A stretch of 64,000 bases of DNA from NCBI GenBank assembly GCA_964651495.1, contig CAZYWP010000004.1:5715-69714 (forward strand). The letters run 5' to 3'. A program made the translations under genes and the position numbers. This stretch comes from CAZNVB01 sp964651495 (GTDB lineage: Bacteria > Acidobacteriota > Aminicenantia > Aminicenantales > UBA8522). A model generated the notes under the pieces. That model saw only the letters and a program-made list of their open reading frames with translations. It was not told the DNA's origin and did no database searches. Shown here piece by piece: positions 8,289 to 16,390 of the stretch. Every line of letters starts with the position of its first letter. Position 1 is the stretch's first letter.

Positions 8289-9023
8289 CTAACGGTCCCT
8301 TTTCTTCTGCGCTTCGCCGGTCATCGGCACGAAGCGAACGCCCAAGATCGGGGCCTGGCGGGGCTTGCCTTTCTCCTTGGTCACCAGGGTCAGCGTCTGG
8401 CCGGTGAGTGTGCTTCCCAGCGGGATGATGAGCCGGCCTCCTTCCCTGAGCTGCTCAAAAAGCACGGGCGGAACATGGCTGGCGGCACAGGTCACAATGA
8501 TGGCGTCGAAAGGAGCCATTTCCGGCCAGCCCTGATAGCCGTCTCCGCTCTTGATCTGGACATTCTTGTAGCCCAGGTCCAGCAGAGTCCGGGCGGCCAG
8601 CGCCGCCAGGCTCTCGTGGATCTCGATGGACAACACCTGGCCCGCCAGGGCGCTCAGCACCGCCGCCTGATAACCCGATCCCGTGCCGATCTCGAGGACT
8701 CTCTCCCCGCCCTTCAGGCCGAGCCACTGGGTCATCAGGGCAACGATGTAGGGCTGAGAGATGGTCTGCTGCTCCCCGATAGGAAGAGGGTAATCCTCGT
8801 AGGCCTGGTCGCGGTAGGCCGGGGAGACAAAGAGATGGCGGGGGATCTTTCCCATGACCTCGAGAACACGCGGGTCGGAGATGTCCCGGGAGGCCAGCTG
8901 CTCGGTGACCATCCGTCTTCGCTTTTTCTCATAGACGTCCCCCTCCTGGCCGGCGGCCATGAGGGAACAGGCGGAAACGAAGGCCAGAGTCAGGCTAACC
9001 CGCGTCAGCAACTTCTTATTCAT
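8289..9023 (-). CDS. pcm: Exported protein-L-isoaspartate O-methyltransferase
   Basis: 244 residues: a signal sequence plus a complete PIMT domain. Motif I of the SAM fold is VLEIGTGSGYQ, and the substrate-side signatures MGKIPRHLFV and EQQTISQPYIVALMTQ are present. PIMTs methylate abnormal isoaspartyl residues to start their repair. Unlike the usual cytoplasmic enzyme, it begins MNKKLLTRVSLTLAFVSAC; residues 16-19 (VSAC) fit a lipobox, so it may be a lipoprotein or periplasmic. SAM supply in that compartment is an open question. The leader contains a terminator and a tiny ORF, so expression may be conditional. Confidence 0.92.
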   Translation of the reverse strand: MNKKLLTRVSLTLAFVSACSLMAAGQEGDVYEKKRRRMVTEQLASRDISDPRVLEVMGKIPRHLFVSPAYRDQAYEDYPLPIGEQQTISQPYIVALMTQWLGLKGGERVLEIGTGSGYQAAVLSALAGQVLSIEIHESLAALAARTLLDLGYKNVQIKSGDGYQGWPEMAPFDAIIVTCAASHVPPVLFEQLREGGRLIIPLGSTLTGQTLTLVTKEKGKPRQAPILGVRFVPMTGEAQKKRDR

Positions 9024-9113
9024 GGTATTCGCCGCCGGAAGTCACTCTCTATTTTTATTTTCTTCCATCTCCACTGAGAAATCAACCGCCCGCCGCCCGT
9101 CAATTTCAATAAG

Positions 9114-9142
9114 AAAAAAAGGGGAAGGCCCGGGCCTTTCCC
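9114..9142 (-). terminator. Intrinsic terminator in the pcm leader
   Basis: On the minus strand GGGAAAGGCCC is followed directly by GGGCCTTCCCC (10 of 11 positions complementary, loop formed from the central bases) and then seven T residues. It lies about 90 nt before the pcm start and would stop transcription arriving from further upstream, as an attenuator would. Confidence 0.6.
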
Positions 9143-9152
9143 TGATATCATC

Positions 9153-9185
9153 TTATCGGATGAGGAGGCGGCGGCGATTTTTCAC
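9153..9185 (-). CDS. Possible leader peptide (10 codons, Arg-rich) before the pcm terminator
   Basis: GTG start with an AGGAG site 7 nt upstream, encoding MKNRRRLLIR and a TAA stop only 10 nt before the terminator stem. Four of ten codons are Arg (three consecutive CGC) and two are Leu. The layout resembles ribosome-mediated attenuation leaders, but a competing antiterminator is not obvious, and chance cannot be excluded for so short a frame. Confidence 0.25.
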   Translation of the reverse strand: MKNRRRLLIR

Positions 9186-9279
9186 CTCAAATCTCCTCTC
9201 TAGGGGTGATTGACGGCCGGCCGGGGATGGTGTGATTCTAATAGCGCACGGCGGACTGCCGTCGTGTTGGAGATTATTG

Positions 9280-9306
9280 TTGACAAGAGAAATGATTTCT
9301 GATATT
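9280..9306 (+). promoter_or_regulatory. Candidate promoter of the coaD-pil operon
   Basis: A perfect TTGACA at 9280-9285 is followed by GATATT at 9301-9306, a 15-nt spacer. The -35 is strong and the -10 weak. Confidence 0.35.
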
Positions 9307-9349
9307 GACTTAGGTAACCTGGTTGGAAGAAGTAAGAGCTGTGCCTTGG

Positions 9350-9853
9350 ATGGAGAAAAGAGCCGTATACCCAGGCTTTTTCGACCCCATCACCAATGGC
9401 CATATCGATATAATCCTGAGAGGGTTGAGGCTGTTCGACAAAATCATCGTGGCCGTGCTCAAAAATCCCAAAAAGAAGCCGCTTTTTTCGACTAAAGAAA
9501 GGGTAGGCATGATCAAGGCGATTTTTGCCCGCGAACCGAGGATCGAGGTCAAAGCCTTTGACGGGCTGCTGGTCGACTTCGCCCAAGCGAACGAGGCCGA
9601 CGTCGTCATCCGGGGGCTGCGGGCGGTGTCCGATTTCGAGTACGAGTTCCAGATGGCTTTGATGAACCGCAAGCTCAACGCCGAGATCGAAACGCTCTTC
9701 ATGATGCCCAGCGTCAACTATTCATTCCTCAGCTCCATGCTGGTCAAAGAAGTGTTTAACCTGGGCGGCTGCGTGAAAGACCTGGTTCCCGAGATTGTGG
9801 CCCGAAATCTGAAGCGGAAGCTGGCGAGAGGCAAGTTTATTCTTTCGAATTAA
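9350..9853 (+). CDS. coaD: Phosphopantetheine adenylyltransferase
   Basis: 167 residues, normal length. The nucleotidyltransferase signature TNGH lies in YPGFFDPITNGHIDI, the family motif VIRGLRAVSDFEYEFQMA is intact, and SFLSSMLVKEV matches the ATP-binding end. It adenylates 4'-phosphopantetheine in the penultimate step of CoA synthesis; coaBC for earlier steps is also in the window. Oddity: the near-invariant Thr of PGTFDP is Phe (GGC TTT TTC GAC). Start 9350 fits the family N-terminus; an in-frame GTG at 9341 has better spacing to GGAAGAAG and is an alternative. pilM follows after 26 nt, so co-transcription is likely. Confidence 0.93.
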   Translation: MEKRAVYPGFFDPITNGHIDIILRGLRLFDKIIVAVLKNPKKKPLFSTKERVGMIKAIFAREPRIEVKAFDGLLVDFAQANEADVVIRGLRAVSDFEYEFQMALMNRKLNAEIETLFMMPSVNYSFLSSMLVKEVFNLGGCVKDLVPEIVARNLKRKLARGKFILSN

Positions 9854-9879
9854 CCTTTAATAAAAAGGTAGGAACAAAC

Positions 9880-10959
9880 ATGCTGGGTTTAAGCCAAGAA
9901 AAAGGAATCGTCGGACTGGACATCGGATCTCATTCCGTCAAAGCCGTCGAGCTCACGTCCAAGAAAAAAGCGGACAGGGACGTCTATTCGGTGGTCAGGA
10001 TCGGGTACGAGCCGCTGCCCCACGATGCCATCGTCGAGGGGACGATTATCGACTCGACGGCCGTCGTCGAGACGATCAAAATGATCTTCGACGAAAACAA
10101 GTTCAAAAACAGGAATGTGGTTATCTCCATATCCGGCAACTCCGTGATCATCAAGAAAATCTCGCTTCCGGCGATGGAGAGACAAGAGCTGGCCGAATCC
10201 ATCGTCTGGGAAGCCAAGCACAACATTCCCTACCCGTACGAAGAGACCAACGTGGATTACGCCATCCTCAGGCCGCCGCGGGGGTCGGAGGAGAAAAACC
10301 TGGATATCCTCCTGGTCGCCGCCAAGAAGGATAAAATTGCCAACTACAGCAATGTGGTCAACCAGGCCCGCAAAAACCTGGTGGCCATTGATGTCGATGT
10401 CTTTGCCCTGTCCAACGCCCTCGAAGTCAACTACCCGGAGGCGTTTCAGGCCAAGAACATCGCTCTCATCAATATCGGCGCCAACATCACCAACGTCGCC
10501 ATCATCGAGCGGGGGACCATGCAGCTCTTCCGCGACCTTTCTCTGGGAGGATTCTTCTTTATCGAGAACATGCGCAAGGAACTGAACATCAGTTTTGACG
10601 ACGCGGAGAAACTGATCAAGGGCATCCCGGCCAAGGACGTCTCCGCTGAGAAGGTGGACGAGGTCGTCAATTTCAATGTCAAAGACCTGCTCGACGAAAT
10701 CGACAAGACCTTCTCGTTCTACGAGGCCGGGGAAAAAAGAGAAAAGAAAATCGAGCAAATCTACTTGAGTGGTGGGCTGGCCCAGCTTAAGAACGTCGCC
10801 AGCGCCTTCGAAAACAAGTTCAACATCAAGACGGAGATCTTCAACGCCTTCCGCAGCGTCCATTATGACGAGAAGAAACTCGACCCCATCTACGCCCAGG
10901 AAATGGCCGCTCTCTTTGGAGTCGCCATCGGGCTCGCCACTCGGAAAACGGAAAAATAA
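9880..10959 (+). CDS. pilM: Type IV pilus assembly ATPase-fold protein PilM
   Basis: 359 residues of the actin-like (FtsA/PilM) fold. The N-terminal phosphate-binding strand is KGIVGLDIGSHSVKAVEL, followed by SGNSVIIKKISLP and the second signature ALINIGANITNVAIIERG; the C-terminal adenosine-side motif is IYLSGGLAQLKNVASAF. It forms the cytoplasmic ring of the pilus alignment complex by binding the PilN N-terminus. The start has a GGTAGGA ribosome site. pilN follows with one intervening base. Confidence 0.95.
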   Translation: MLGLSQEKGIVGLDIGSHSVKAVELTSKKKADRDVYSVVRIGYEPLPHDAIVEGTIIDSTAVVETIKMIFDENKFKNRNVVISISGNSVIIKKISLPAMERQELAESIVWEAKHNIPYPYEETNVDYAILRPPRGSEEKNLDILLVAAKKDKIANYSNVVNQARKNLVAIDVDVFALSNALEVNYPEAFQAKNIALINIGANITNVAIIERGTMQLFRDLSLGGFFFIENMRKELNISFDDAEKLIKGIPAKDVSAEKVDEVVNFNVKDLLDEIDKTFSFYEAGEKREKKIEQIYLSGGLAQLKNVASAFENKFNIKTEIFNAFRSVHYDEKKLDPIYAQEMAALFGVAIGLATRKTEK

Positions 10960-10960
10960 A

Positions 10961-11596
10961 ATGATCAGGATCAACCTCTTAAAGCCGGAATCCAAGGAAA
11001 TCAGGGAAGCGCCCGCCATCGCCGGGCCGGAGATCAAAGCCACAAAGGCTTTCCCCCTCACCACCATCGTCATCCTGTTCATCGCCGCCGTGCTCGCCGC
11101 GGCATTCTTCCTGCAGAAGCGGATGATCAGCCAGGAGAAAACCCGGCTCCAGACCGCTCAGGAAGAAAAGGCCAAACTCCAGTATGTCGTCGCCAAGCTG
11201 GAGGAGCTGGAGCAGCAGAAGGCCGTTTATGAGAAGAAGATCAACCTCATCAACCAGCTGCGGGCGCAGCAGGACAGCGCCGTCAGGATTATGGACGAGC
11301 TCAGCAGGAAGCTCCCCGACTGGGTCTGGCTGACCGAGCTCAGCTGCGACGGTCAGACCATCCAGCTCAAGGGCAACGCGCTCTCCAATAACCTGATCGC
11401 CGACTACATCTACAACCTCGAGAACAGCCCCCACTTCGCCAACGTCAACTTGATCTCCTCCGCCCAGAAATCGGGCCGGAACACGCAATACCTCGAGTTC
11501 TCGATGACGTTGGGCTATGTCCTTCCCGAGGCCGCCCTGGCGCAGCCAAAGCCGGAGGCCAAAACGAAGGCCAAGCCGCAGGCGAAAAAAAGGTGA
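10961..11596 (+). CDS. pilN: Type IV pilus inner-membrane protein PilN
   Basis: 211 residues. It begins MIRINLLKPE, the conserved cytoplasmic INLL motif that docks onto PilM. One membrane span lies at about residues 28-44, followed by a coiled coil (about 45-95) and a ferredoxin-like periplasmic domain with LPDWVWLTELSCDGQTIQLKG. The C-terminal ~15 residues are a Lys/Ala/Pro tail. PilN and PilO heterodimerise to link PilM to PilP and PilQ. Confidence 0.94.
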   Translation: MIRINLLKPESKEIREAPAIAGPEIKATKAFPLTTIVILFIAAVLAAAFFLQKRMISQEKTRLQTAQEEKAKLQYVVAKLEELEQQKAVYEKKINLINQLRAQQDSAVRIMDELSRKLPDWVWLTELSCDGQTIQLKGNALSNNLIADYIYNLENSPHFANVNLISSAQKSGRNTQYLEFSMTLGYVLPEAALAQPKPEAKTKAKPQAKKR

Positions 11597-11601
11597 GCAC
11601 C

Positions 11602-12183
11602 ATGAAAAACTGGTCCTGGTACGGTTATATCTTATTGGCCGTGATCGTCTTCGCGCTCTCATTTTTTTTCTATTTTAAGCCCCAAAACGTCGAGCTGGAA
11701 AAGATTAAGAGCGAGAGGCAGAAAGTAGAGCAGGAAGTGGCGCAGCTCCTGGAGAAGAAAAAACAGCTGGACCTGGTCGAAGCGGAGCTGGCCGGACTCA
11801 ACAGCACGCTGAAAGAGCTCGAACAGATCATTCCCCTGAGGAAGGAGACCGATGTCATCCTCCGGCGTATCCAGCAGATGGCCTTCGATTCCCGGCTGGA
11901 CATCATCAAGTTCACTCCCAAGGGATTGATCAACCAGGAGTTCTACTCGGAATGGCCGATCCCGATTGAAATCCGGGGAAGCTACCACAACCTGGCCGCT
12001 TTCTTCGACCGCCTGAGCAAGTTCGCCCGGCTTTTTAATATCGATATCTTCTCCATCAAAACCCTGGCCAACCAGACAGAAGACCTGACGGTCTCCTCCA
12101 CCTTCACGGCCAAGACCTACATCTTCCTCGAAGAGTCCGTCGAAGCCCCGGCCAGCCCGCAGGAGAAGAGGAGGGCACAATGA
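11602..12183 (+). CDS. pilO: Type IV pilus inner-membrane protein PilO
   Basis: 193 residues. A short N-terminus, one membrane span (about residues 6-23), a coiled coil (about 25-75) and a C-terminal ferredoxin-like domain with FYSEWPIPIEIRGSYHNLAAFFDRL, the usual PilO signature. I chose ATG 11602 because AAGGTGAG lies 5 nt upstream; a GTG at 11593 overlapping the pilN stop is an alternative. It pairs with PilN in the periplasm. Confidence 0.93.
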   Translation: MKNWSWYGYILLAVIVFALSFFFYFKPQNVELEKIKSERQKVEQEVAQLLEKKKQLDLVEAELAGLNSTLKELEQIIPLRKETDVILRRIQQMAFDSRLDIIKFTPKGLINQEFYSEWPIPIEIRGSYHNLAAFFDRLSKFARLFNIDIFSIKTLANQTEDLTVSSTFTAKTYIFLEESVEAPASPQEKRRAQ

Positions 12184-12635
12184 AAAAGACCGCTGTCCTT
12201 TTGCTCTGCTTCGGTCTTCTCGGCGGGTGCGGCCTCCTCTCCGCCCAGGAAGAGAAGAGCCTTCCCGGGAGAGAGCCGTTGATCGACCTCCAGACCAAGC
12301 TCCCCACCTATGACCCGGCGGGACGCCGCGACCCATTCAAGAACCTGCTGGGCGGAAAAGAGCTCAAGGAGAAAACGGCTCCCGGCGAGGTGCCGCAGCT
12401 TTTCATCGATGATATCGCGCTTATCGGGATCGTCAAGTACAAGAAAAAATTCACTGCCATCCTCAGCGGCCCGCAGGGATTTCCCTATTACTTCGGCGTG
12501 GGTGATAAGCTGTCCGACGGTTTCATCCTGGCGATCAACGACAGCCAGGTCATCTTTCGCAAAATTAATGAAAGGGGCATCCCATTGACCAAACCCAAGG
12601 ATATTGTCAAAGAAATCAATCCGGAGGAGCGTTAA
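12180..12635 (+). CDS. pilP: Pilus assembly lipoprotein PilP
   Basis: 151 residues. The signal peptide ends in the lipobox LGGC with Cys17 as the lipidated residue. A disordered stretch is followed by YDPAGRRDPFKNLLG, the conserved PilP segment, then a compact beta domain (about 75-150) with IDDIALIGIVKYKKKFTAIL. It links the PilN/PilO periplasmic domains to the PilQ secretin. The ATG overlaps the pilO stop as ATGA. Confidence 0.93.
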   Translation: MKKTAVLLLCFGLLGGCGLLSAQEEKSLPGREPLIDLQTKLPTYDPAGRRDPFKNLLGGKELKEKTAPGEVPQLFIDDIALIGIVKYKKKFTAILSGPQGFPYYFGVGDKLSDGFILAINDSQVIFRKINERGIPLTKPKDIVKEINPEER

Positions 12636-12637
12636 AC

Positions 12638-14929
12638 ATGAAAAGGAAAACATTTTGGCTGCTTCTCACCAGTTTTTGCCTCGCGGTCTTCCTGGCCGGA
12701 AGCGTTCAAACCCCTTCCTCGAATGTCACGATAAATAAAATTTCCGTCCAGCCCGGAAAACTGAACACCAAGATAGTCCTGGAAACGGATGCCGCCCTGG
12801 CCACGCCCAGAACATCTTATGCCCTCGACGCTTCCAAGACGGTCATCGTCGAGATCGACGGGGTGAACACCGGCCAGCAGCCCCAAATCCAGATGGCCGA
12901 ACGGGATCTCGTGACCGGACTCAAGGTGGAGAAGGCGGGGCCCAATGCCCTCCGTCTCCTCGTTCAGCTACGCGAGCTCGTCCCCTGCCGGGTAACTACA
13001 GGACAGAGTCAGACGGTCGTCGAGCTCAACAAGATTCAGCGGGAGCAGGGGGATTATATCATCGAGCCGGCGACTCAAGAGCAACTCGGCCGGGCCGGGA
13101 ACAGTGCCGTTTTCATGAACAAAGTCAGCGTCGAAGACCGGGACGGTGAACTCCGGTTCACTGCCAAGCTGAGCCGGGAAACCGCCGCCCAGGTCTTTTC
13201 CCTGGAAAACCCGCTGCGCCTGGTGATCGACGTTTTCAATGCGGTCTACGAAGAATCGGCGGCTGTTTATCCGGTTGATAAACAGGGGCTGAAGAAAATG
13301 CGCGTGGCCCAGTTTCAGCTCGGCGATCCCCATGCCATCACCCGGATCGTTTTCGACCTCACCGAGCCGAAATTCTATCGCCTTCGCTCCGACGGTGGTG
13401 AGCTCGTCATCTCCTTCCCGCACGAAAAAAGTGCCGTCCTGACGGCCGCCGCCCAGCCGGCGCCTCCACCGCCTCCGGCGATGAGCCAGCCGAAGCCGGA
13501 AATTCAGGCGAAAACTCAAGAATCCAATCACCTGACAGCTCCCGTTCCGCCCGCCCCCGCCAAAGCGGACAACGGAAAGAACGGCAAGCAGGAATCGGCC
13601 CCGGAGCCGGTTCCTATCCAGGAACAGCAAGAACAGAGGTACCAACCCAGGACGATCAACGAAAGAGAGACCCGCTATGCCGGCGAGGTCATCACCCTGA
13701 AGTTCAAGGATGCGGACCTCCGTGACGTCATCCTCTACCTGGGCGATTTCGCCAACCTGAACGTGGTCTTTGACCCCGAAGTTCGGGGCGTCGTCACCTG
13801 CAACCTCGAAAACGTGCCCTGGGATCAGGCCCTCGACATCCTTCTTCGGAATAACAAGCTGGGCAAGGTGCTCGAGGGGAATGTCCTGCGCATCGCCCCG
13901 GTCAGCGTTTTGACCAGGGAGGATGAGGAGCAGAGAAAGCTCCGGGAAAGCAAGGAACTGGCGGGCCCGCTGATCGTCAAGACGATCACCCTGTCCTACT
14001 CCAAGGCCAGGGACGTCATGGCGCTCTTGACCACAAAAAAGACTGAGCGGGGCGAGATCACCGTCGACGACCGAACCAACACGCTGATCATCTCCGACGT
14101 CAAGGAAAACCTGGACCTTCTGGAAAAACTCCTCTCCGTCCTGGACACCCCCACCCCCCAGGTATCGATCGAAGCGCGGATCGTCGAGGCCACCTCGACC
14201 TTCGTCCGAAACCTCGGTATCCAGTGGGGCTTCAATGCGATCGCCGACCCGTTCTACGGCAACCAGACGAGCCTCCAGTTCCCTAATAAGATCCTGGTTG
14301 ACGGAGCTATGATTCCGCAGGGCATCGTGACCAAGGGAGTCGGCGGGCCGCTGGGCGGCTACGCCATCAACCTTCCCGCTCCGGCTTTCACAACGGCCCT
14401 GGGTTTCTCCTTTGCCAATGTCCTCGACACCTTCCGTCTCGACATGGCGATCACCGCTCTGGAAACCTCGGGCGAAGGCCGGATCATCTCCAGCCCGAAA
14501 GTGACAACACAGAATAACCAGGAAGCCGAGATTATCCAGGGGCGGCAGATCCCGGTCCAGACGGTGGCCAACTTCACCGTCACGACCAGATACGTCAACG
14601 CTGCCCTAGAACTCAGGGCGACGCCCCAGATCACGGCCGAAGGGACCATCATCATGACCATCGAGATCCAGAACAACGCGGCCGACTTCGCCAACCTGGT
14701 CAACGGAATCCCGCCGATCACGACGCAGAGCGCCAGCACGACCGTCATGGTCCCCGACGGAGGGACCACGGTCATCGGCGGAATTTACCGGACGGAAGAT
14801 TCCATCACCCGGGACAAGGTCCCCTTCCTCTGGTCGATTCCGATCCTCGGCAACCTTTTCAAATCCTATGCCCGGACGAAACAAAACAGGGAGTTGCTCA
14901 TCTTTATAACTCCCCGCATCATTAAATAA
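12638..14929 (+). CDS. pilQ: Type IV pilus secretin PilQ
   Basis: 763 residues, no lipobox but a signal peptide. Two AMIN domains, which bind peptidoglycan, occupy about residues 28-130 and 155-265. A Pro/Ala/Gln-rich linker follows (about 275-335), then the STN/N0 domain (about 345-430, ITLKFKDADLRDVILYLGD), N1 (about 440-510, VDDRTNTLIISD) and the secretin barrel (about 515-763) with GRIISSPKVTTQNNQ, VPDGGTTVIGGIYR and the closing ELLIFITPRII. It forms the outer-membrane pore for the pilus. Two lipoprotein genes follow in the same direction. Confidence 0.96.
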   Translation: MKRKTFWLLLTSFCLAVFLAGSVQTPSSNVTINKISVQPGKLNTKIVLETDAALATPRTSYALDASKTVIVEIDGVNTGQQPQIQMAERDLVTGLKVEKAGPNALRLLVQLRELVPCRVTTGQSQTVVELNKIQREQGDYIIEPATQEQLGRAGNSAVFMNKVSVEDRDGELRFTAKLSRETAAQVFSLENPLRLVIDVFNAVYEESAAVYPVDKQGLKKMRVAQFQLGDPHAITRIVFDLTEPKFYRLRSDGGELVISFPHEKSAVLTAAAQPAPPPPPAMSQPKPEIQAKTQESNHLTAPVPPAPAKADNGKNGKQESAPEPVPIQEQQEQRYQPRTINERETRYAGEVITLKFKDADLRDVILYLGDFANLNVVFDPEVRGVVTCNLENVPWDQALDILLRNNKLGKVLEGNVLRIAPVSVLTREDEEQRKLRESKELAGPLIVKTITLSYSKARDVMALLTTKKTERGEITVDDRTNTLIISDVKENLDLLEKLLSVLDTPTPQVSIEARIVEATSTFVRNLGIQWGFNAIADPFYGNQTSLQFPNKILVDGAMIPQGIVTKGVGGPLGGYAINLPAPAFTTALGFSFANVLDTFRLDMAITALETSGEGRIISSPKVTTQNNQEAEIIQGRQIPVQTVANFTVTTRYVNAALELRATPQITAEGTIIMTIEIQNNAADFANLVNGIPPITTQSASTTVMVPDGGTTVIGGIYRTEDSITRDKVPFLWSIPILGNLFKSYARTKQNRELLIFITPRIIK

Positions 14930-14940
14930 GGGGTGCAGCC

Positions 14941-15525
14941 ATGAGAAACTTAAAAAAACTTCTCAGCCTTTCGTTGCTCCTGACGGTGGCCTTCCTTCTC
15001 AATTCCTGCAATCCCATCGAGGACGATACGAAATCGAGCAGCCTGCTCATTATCGAGAGCATCCTGGGGCAGGACGCCGAGGGCGCTGAAGCGAATTATC
15101 TGCAGTCGGACGTTCTCAAGGAAGATTCCGTTTTTGCCGACGTGGCTGTCGCCAATGTCCGCGCGGCCACCCTTGACCCAGTTCCGCTCCTGGGGGCGTC
15201 GCAGTACAACGACATCATGTTGACGCGCTACACCGTCTCTTACAGCCGGACCGACGGCAAAAACACGCCGGGCGTGGACGTCCCGTATCCCTTCGAGGGA
15301 TCCCTGTCCGCCCTGATCAAAGTGGGCTCGGCGACGTCCTTCGGTTTTGTGGTTGTCAGGGAAGTGGCCAAGCTGGAACTGCCCTTGATCCGCCTGGCGG
15401 ACGGCCGGGCGGAAGGCGTCCTGACGTGCACGGCCAAGATCGACCTTTACGGCCACGACCTGACGAACAACAACGTCAAAGCCACCGGCTATCTGACCGT
15501 TCATTTCGCCAATTATGTTGATTAA
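14941..15525 (+). CDS. Lipoprotein of unknown function downstream of pilQ
   Basis: 194 residues. The signal peptide ends in LLNSC, with Cys23 the likely lipidated residue. The rest is predicted beta-rich, with alternating hydrophobic strands (IMLTRYTVSYSRTDG, FGFVVVREVAKLELPLI, GVLTCTAKIDLYGHD) and a closing strand KATGYLTVHFANYV. I do not recognise a family. It starts 11 nt after pilQ and its stop is 10 nt before the next start, so it is almost certainly co-transcribed. A role with the pilus or surface is inferred from position only. Confidence 0.8.
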   Translation: MRNLKKLLSLSLLLTVAFLLNSCNPIEDDTKSSSLLIIESILGQDAEGAEANYLQSDVLKEDSVFADVAVANVRAATLDPVPLLGASQYNDIMLTRYTVSYSRTDGKNTPGVDVPYPFEGSLSALIKVGSATSFGFVVVREVAKLELPLIRLADGRAEGVLTCTAKIDLYGHDLTNNNVKATGYLTVHFANYVD

Positions 15526-15535
15526 GGTGAATCAC

Positions 15536-16351
15536 ATGAAGACAAACAAGACATCCATCCTGCTGGCCATCGTTCTGGTCTTGAGCGTTATCACCTTTAA
15601 TTCCTGCAAGCGGAACGCGGTCGAAGAGCCAGATCCGCTGGGGCCTTCGACGTTCGCCATCGTCCTGAACCTGAACGCCAGCCCGAACGTCCTGTTCGCC
15701 GGGCTCCTCCAGCGCCAGATGAGCGCGGTCACGGCGACATTAAAAAAATTCGACGGGAGCTCCGTCAGCAACCGAACCGTCTTCTTCGAGGTCGTGGACA
15801 ACACGGGAACCCGGCTCGACCTGGGCTATTTCGAGGGCGACATGGCCATCCATACTCAGAACACCGACGGCAGCGGCACGGTCCGGGTCAACTACTACGG
15901 GCCTCTCTCGGAAGAGATCGTCGCCAACGGCACGATTTATATCAGGGCCACTGTCGCTTGGGAAGGCGCCCAATTCATCTCCGATTTGACGCCTCTCTAC
16001 GTCATCCGGGACGCCGACGAGATCCTTTTTGAGGCGGAAGCCGTTCCTGACATCCTTTATGCCGGCCTGACCAACCCGACGGCCGAAATCCGGGGCAAAG
16101 TCACCGTGGGCGGCCAGCCGCTCAAAGACTATCCGGTCTATTTCATGGTCGACAAGAGCCAGGACCTCGGCCGGTTTTCCGACGGCAAGAGGAACACTTA
16201 TGCTTACACCAACGCCGACGGGATCGCCGCGGTGACCTATATCGGCCCGGCTTTCTATGAAATCCTGACTAATACAACGGTCACCATCCGCGTCCAGGTC
16301 ACTCAGGACATTTACAAGGACGTCACAATCCAGGTTATTCGGCAGAGGTAA
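15536..16351 (+). CDS. Lipoprotein with two Ig-like (Big_1-type) repeats
   Basis: 271 residues. The lipobox is FNSC with Cys24. Two repeats of about 115 residues follow: one begins SPNVLFAGLLQRQMSAVTATL and the other VPDILYAGLTNPTAEIRGKV. Each has the invasin/intimin-like layout of an opening strand, a VFFEV or VYFMV strand and a T/A-rich strand ending in TVRVNYYGP or IAAVTYIGP. Start 15536 has AAGGTGA 5 nt upstream; an earlier in-frame start has nothing. As the final gene of the pil cluster it may be an outer-membrane accessory, but this is positional inference. Confidence 0.85.
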   Translation: MKTNKTSILLAIVLVLSVITFNSCKRNAVEEPDPLGPSTFAIVLNLNASPNVLFAGLLQRQMSAVTATLKKFDGSSVSNRTVFFEVVDNTGTRLDLGYFEGDMAIHTQNTDGSGTVRVNYYGPLSEEIVANGTIYIRATVAWEGAQFISDLTPLYVIRDADEILFEAEAVPDILYAGLTNPTAEIRGKVTVGGQPLKDYPVYFMVDKSQDLGRFSDGKRNTYAYTNADGIAAVTYIGPAFYEILTNTTVTIRVQVTQDIYKDVTIQVIRQR

Positions 16352-16390
16352 AGCGCAACTGGGCCGGAGCGGGACGACCGGGCTCGGGCT

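Larger units (their letters stand above)
9024..9349. other. Divergent intergenic region between pcm and coaD
   Basis: About 325 nt without a conventional gene. From left to right it holds the pcm ribosome-binding region, a minus-strand intrinsic terminator (9114-9142), a possible 10-codon minus-strand ORF (9153-9185), the small hairpin ACGGC-GGACT-GCCGT (9248-9262) and the likely coaD promoter. No tRNA or recognised riboswitch is seen. Confidence 0.6.

Noticed and set aside
9248..9262. ACGGC-GGACT-GCCGT hairpin upstream of coaD as a riboswitch or terminator
   Set aside because: It is short, has no U-run and lies upstream of the likely coaD promoter, so it is not in the coaD leader.
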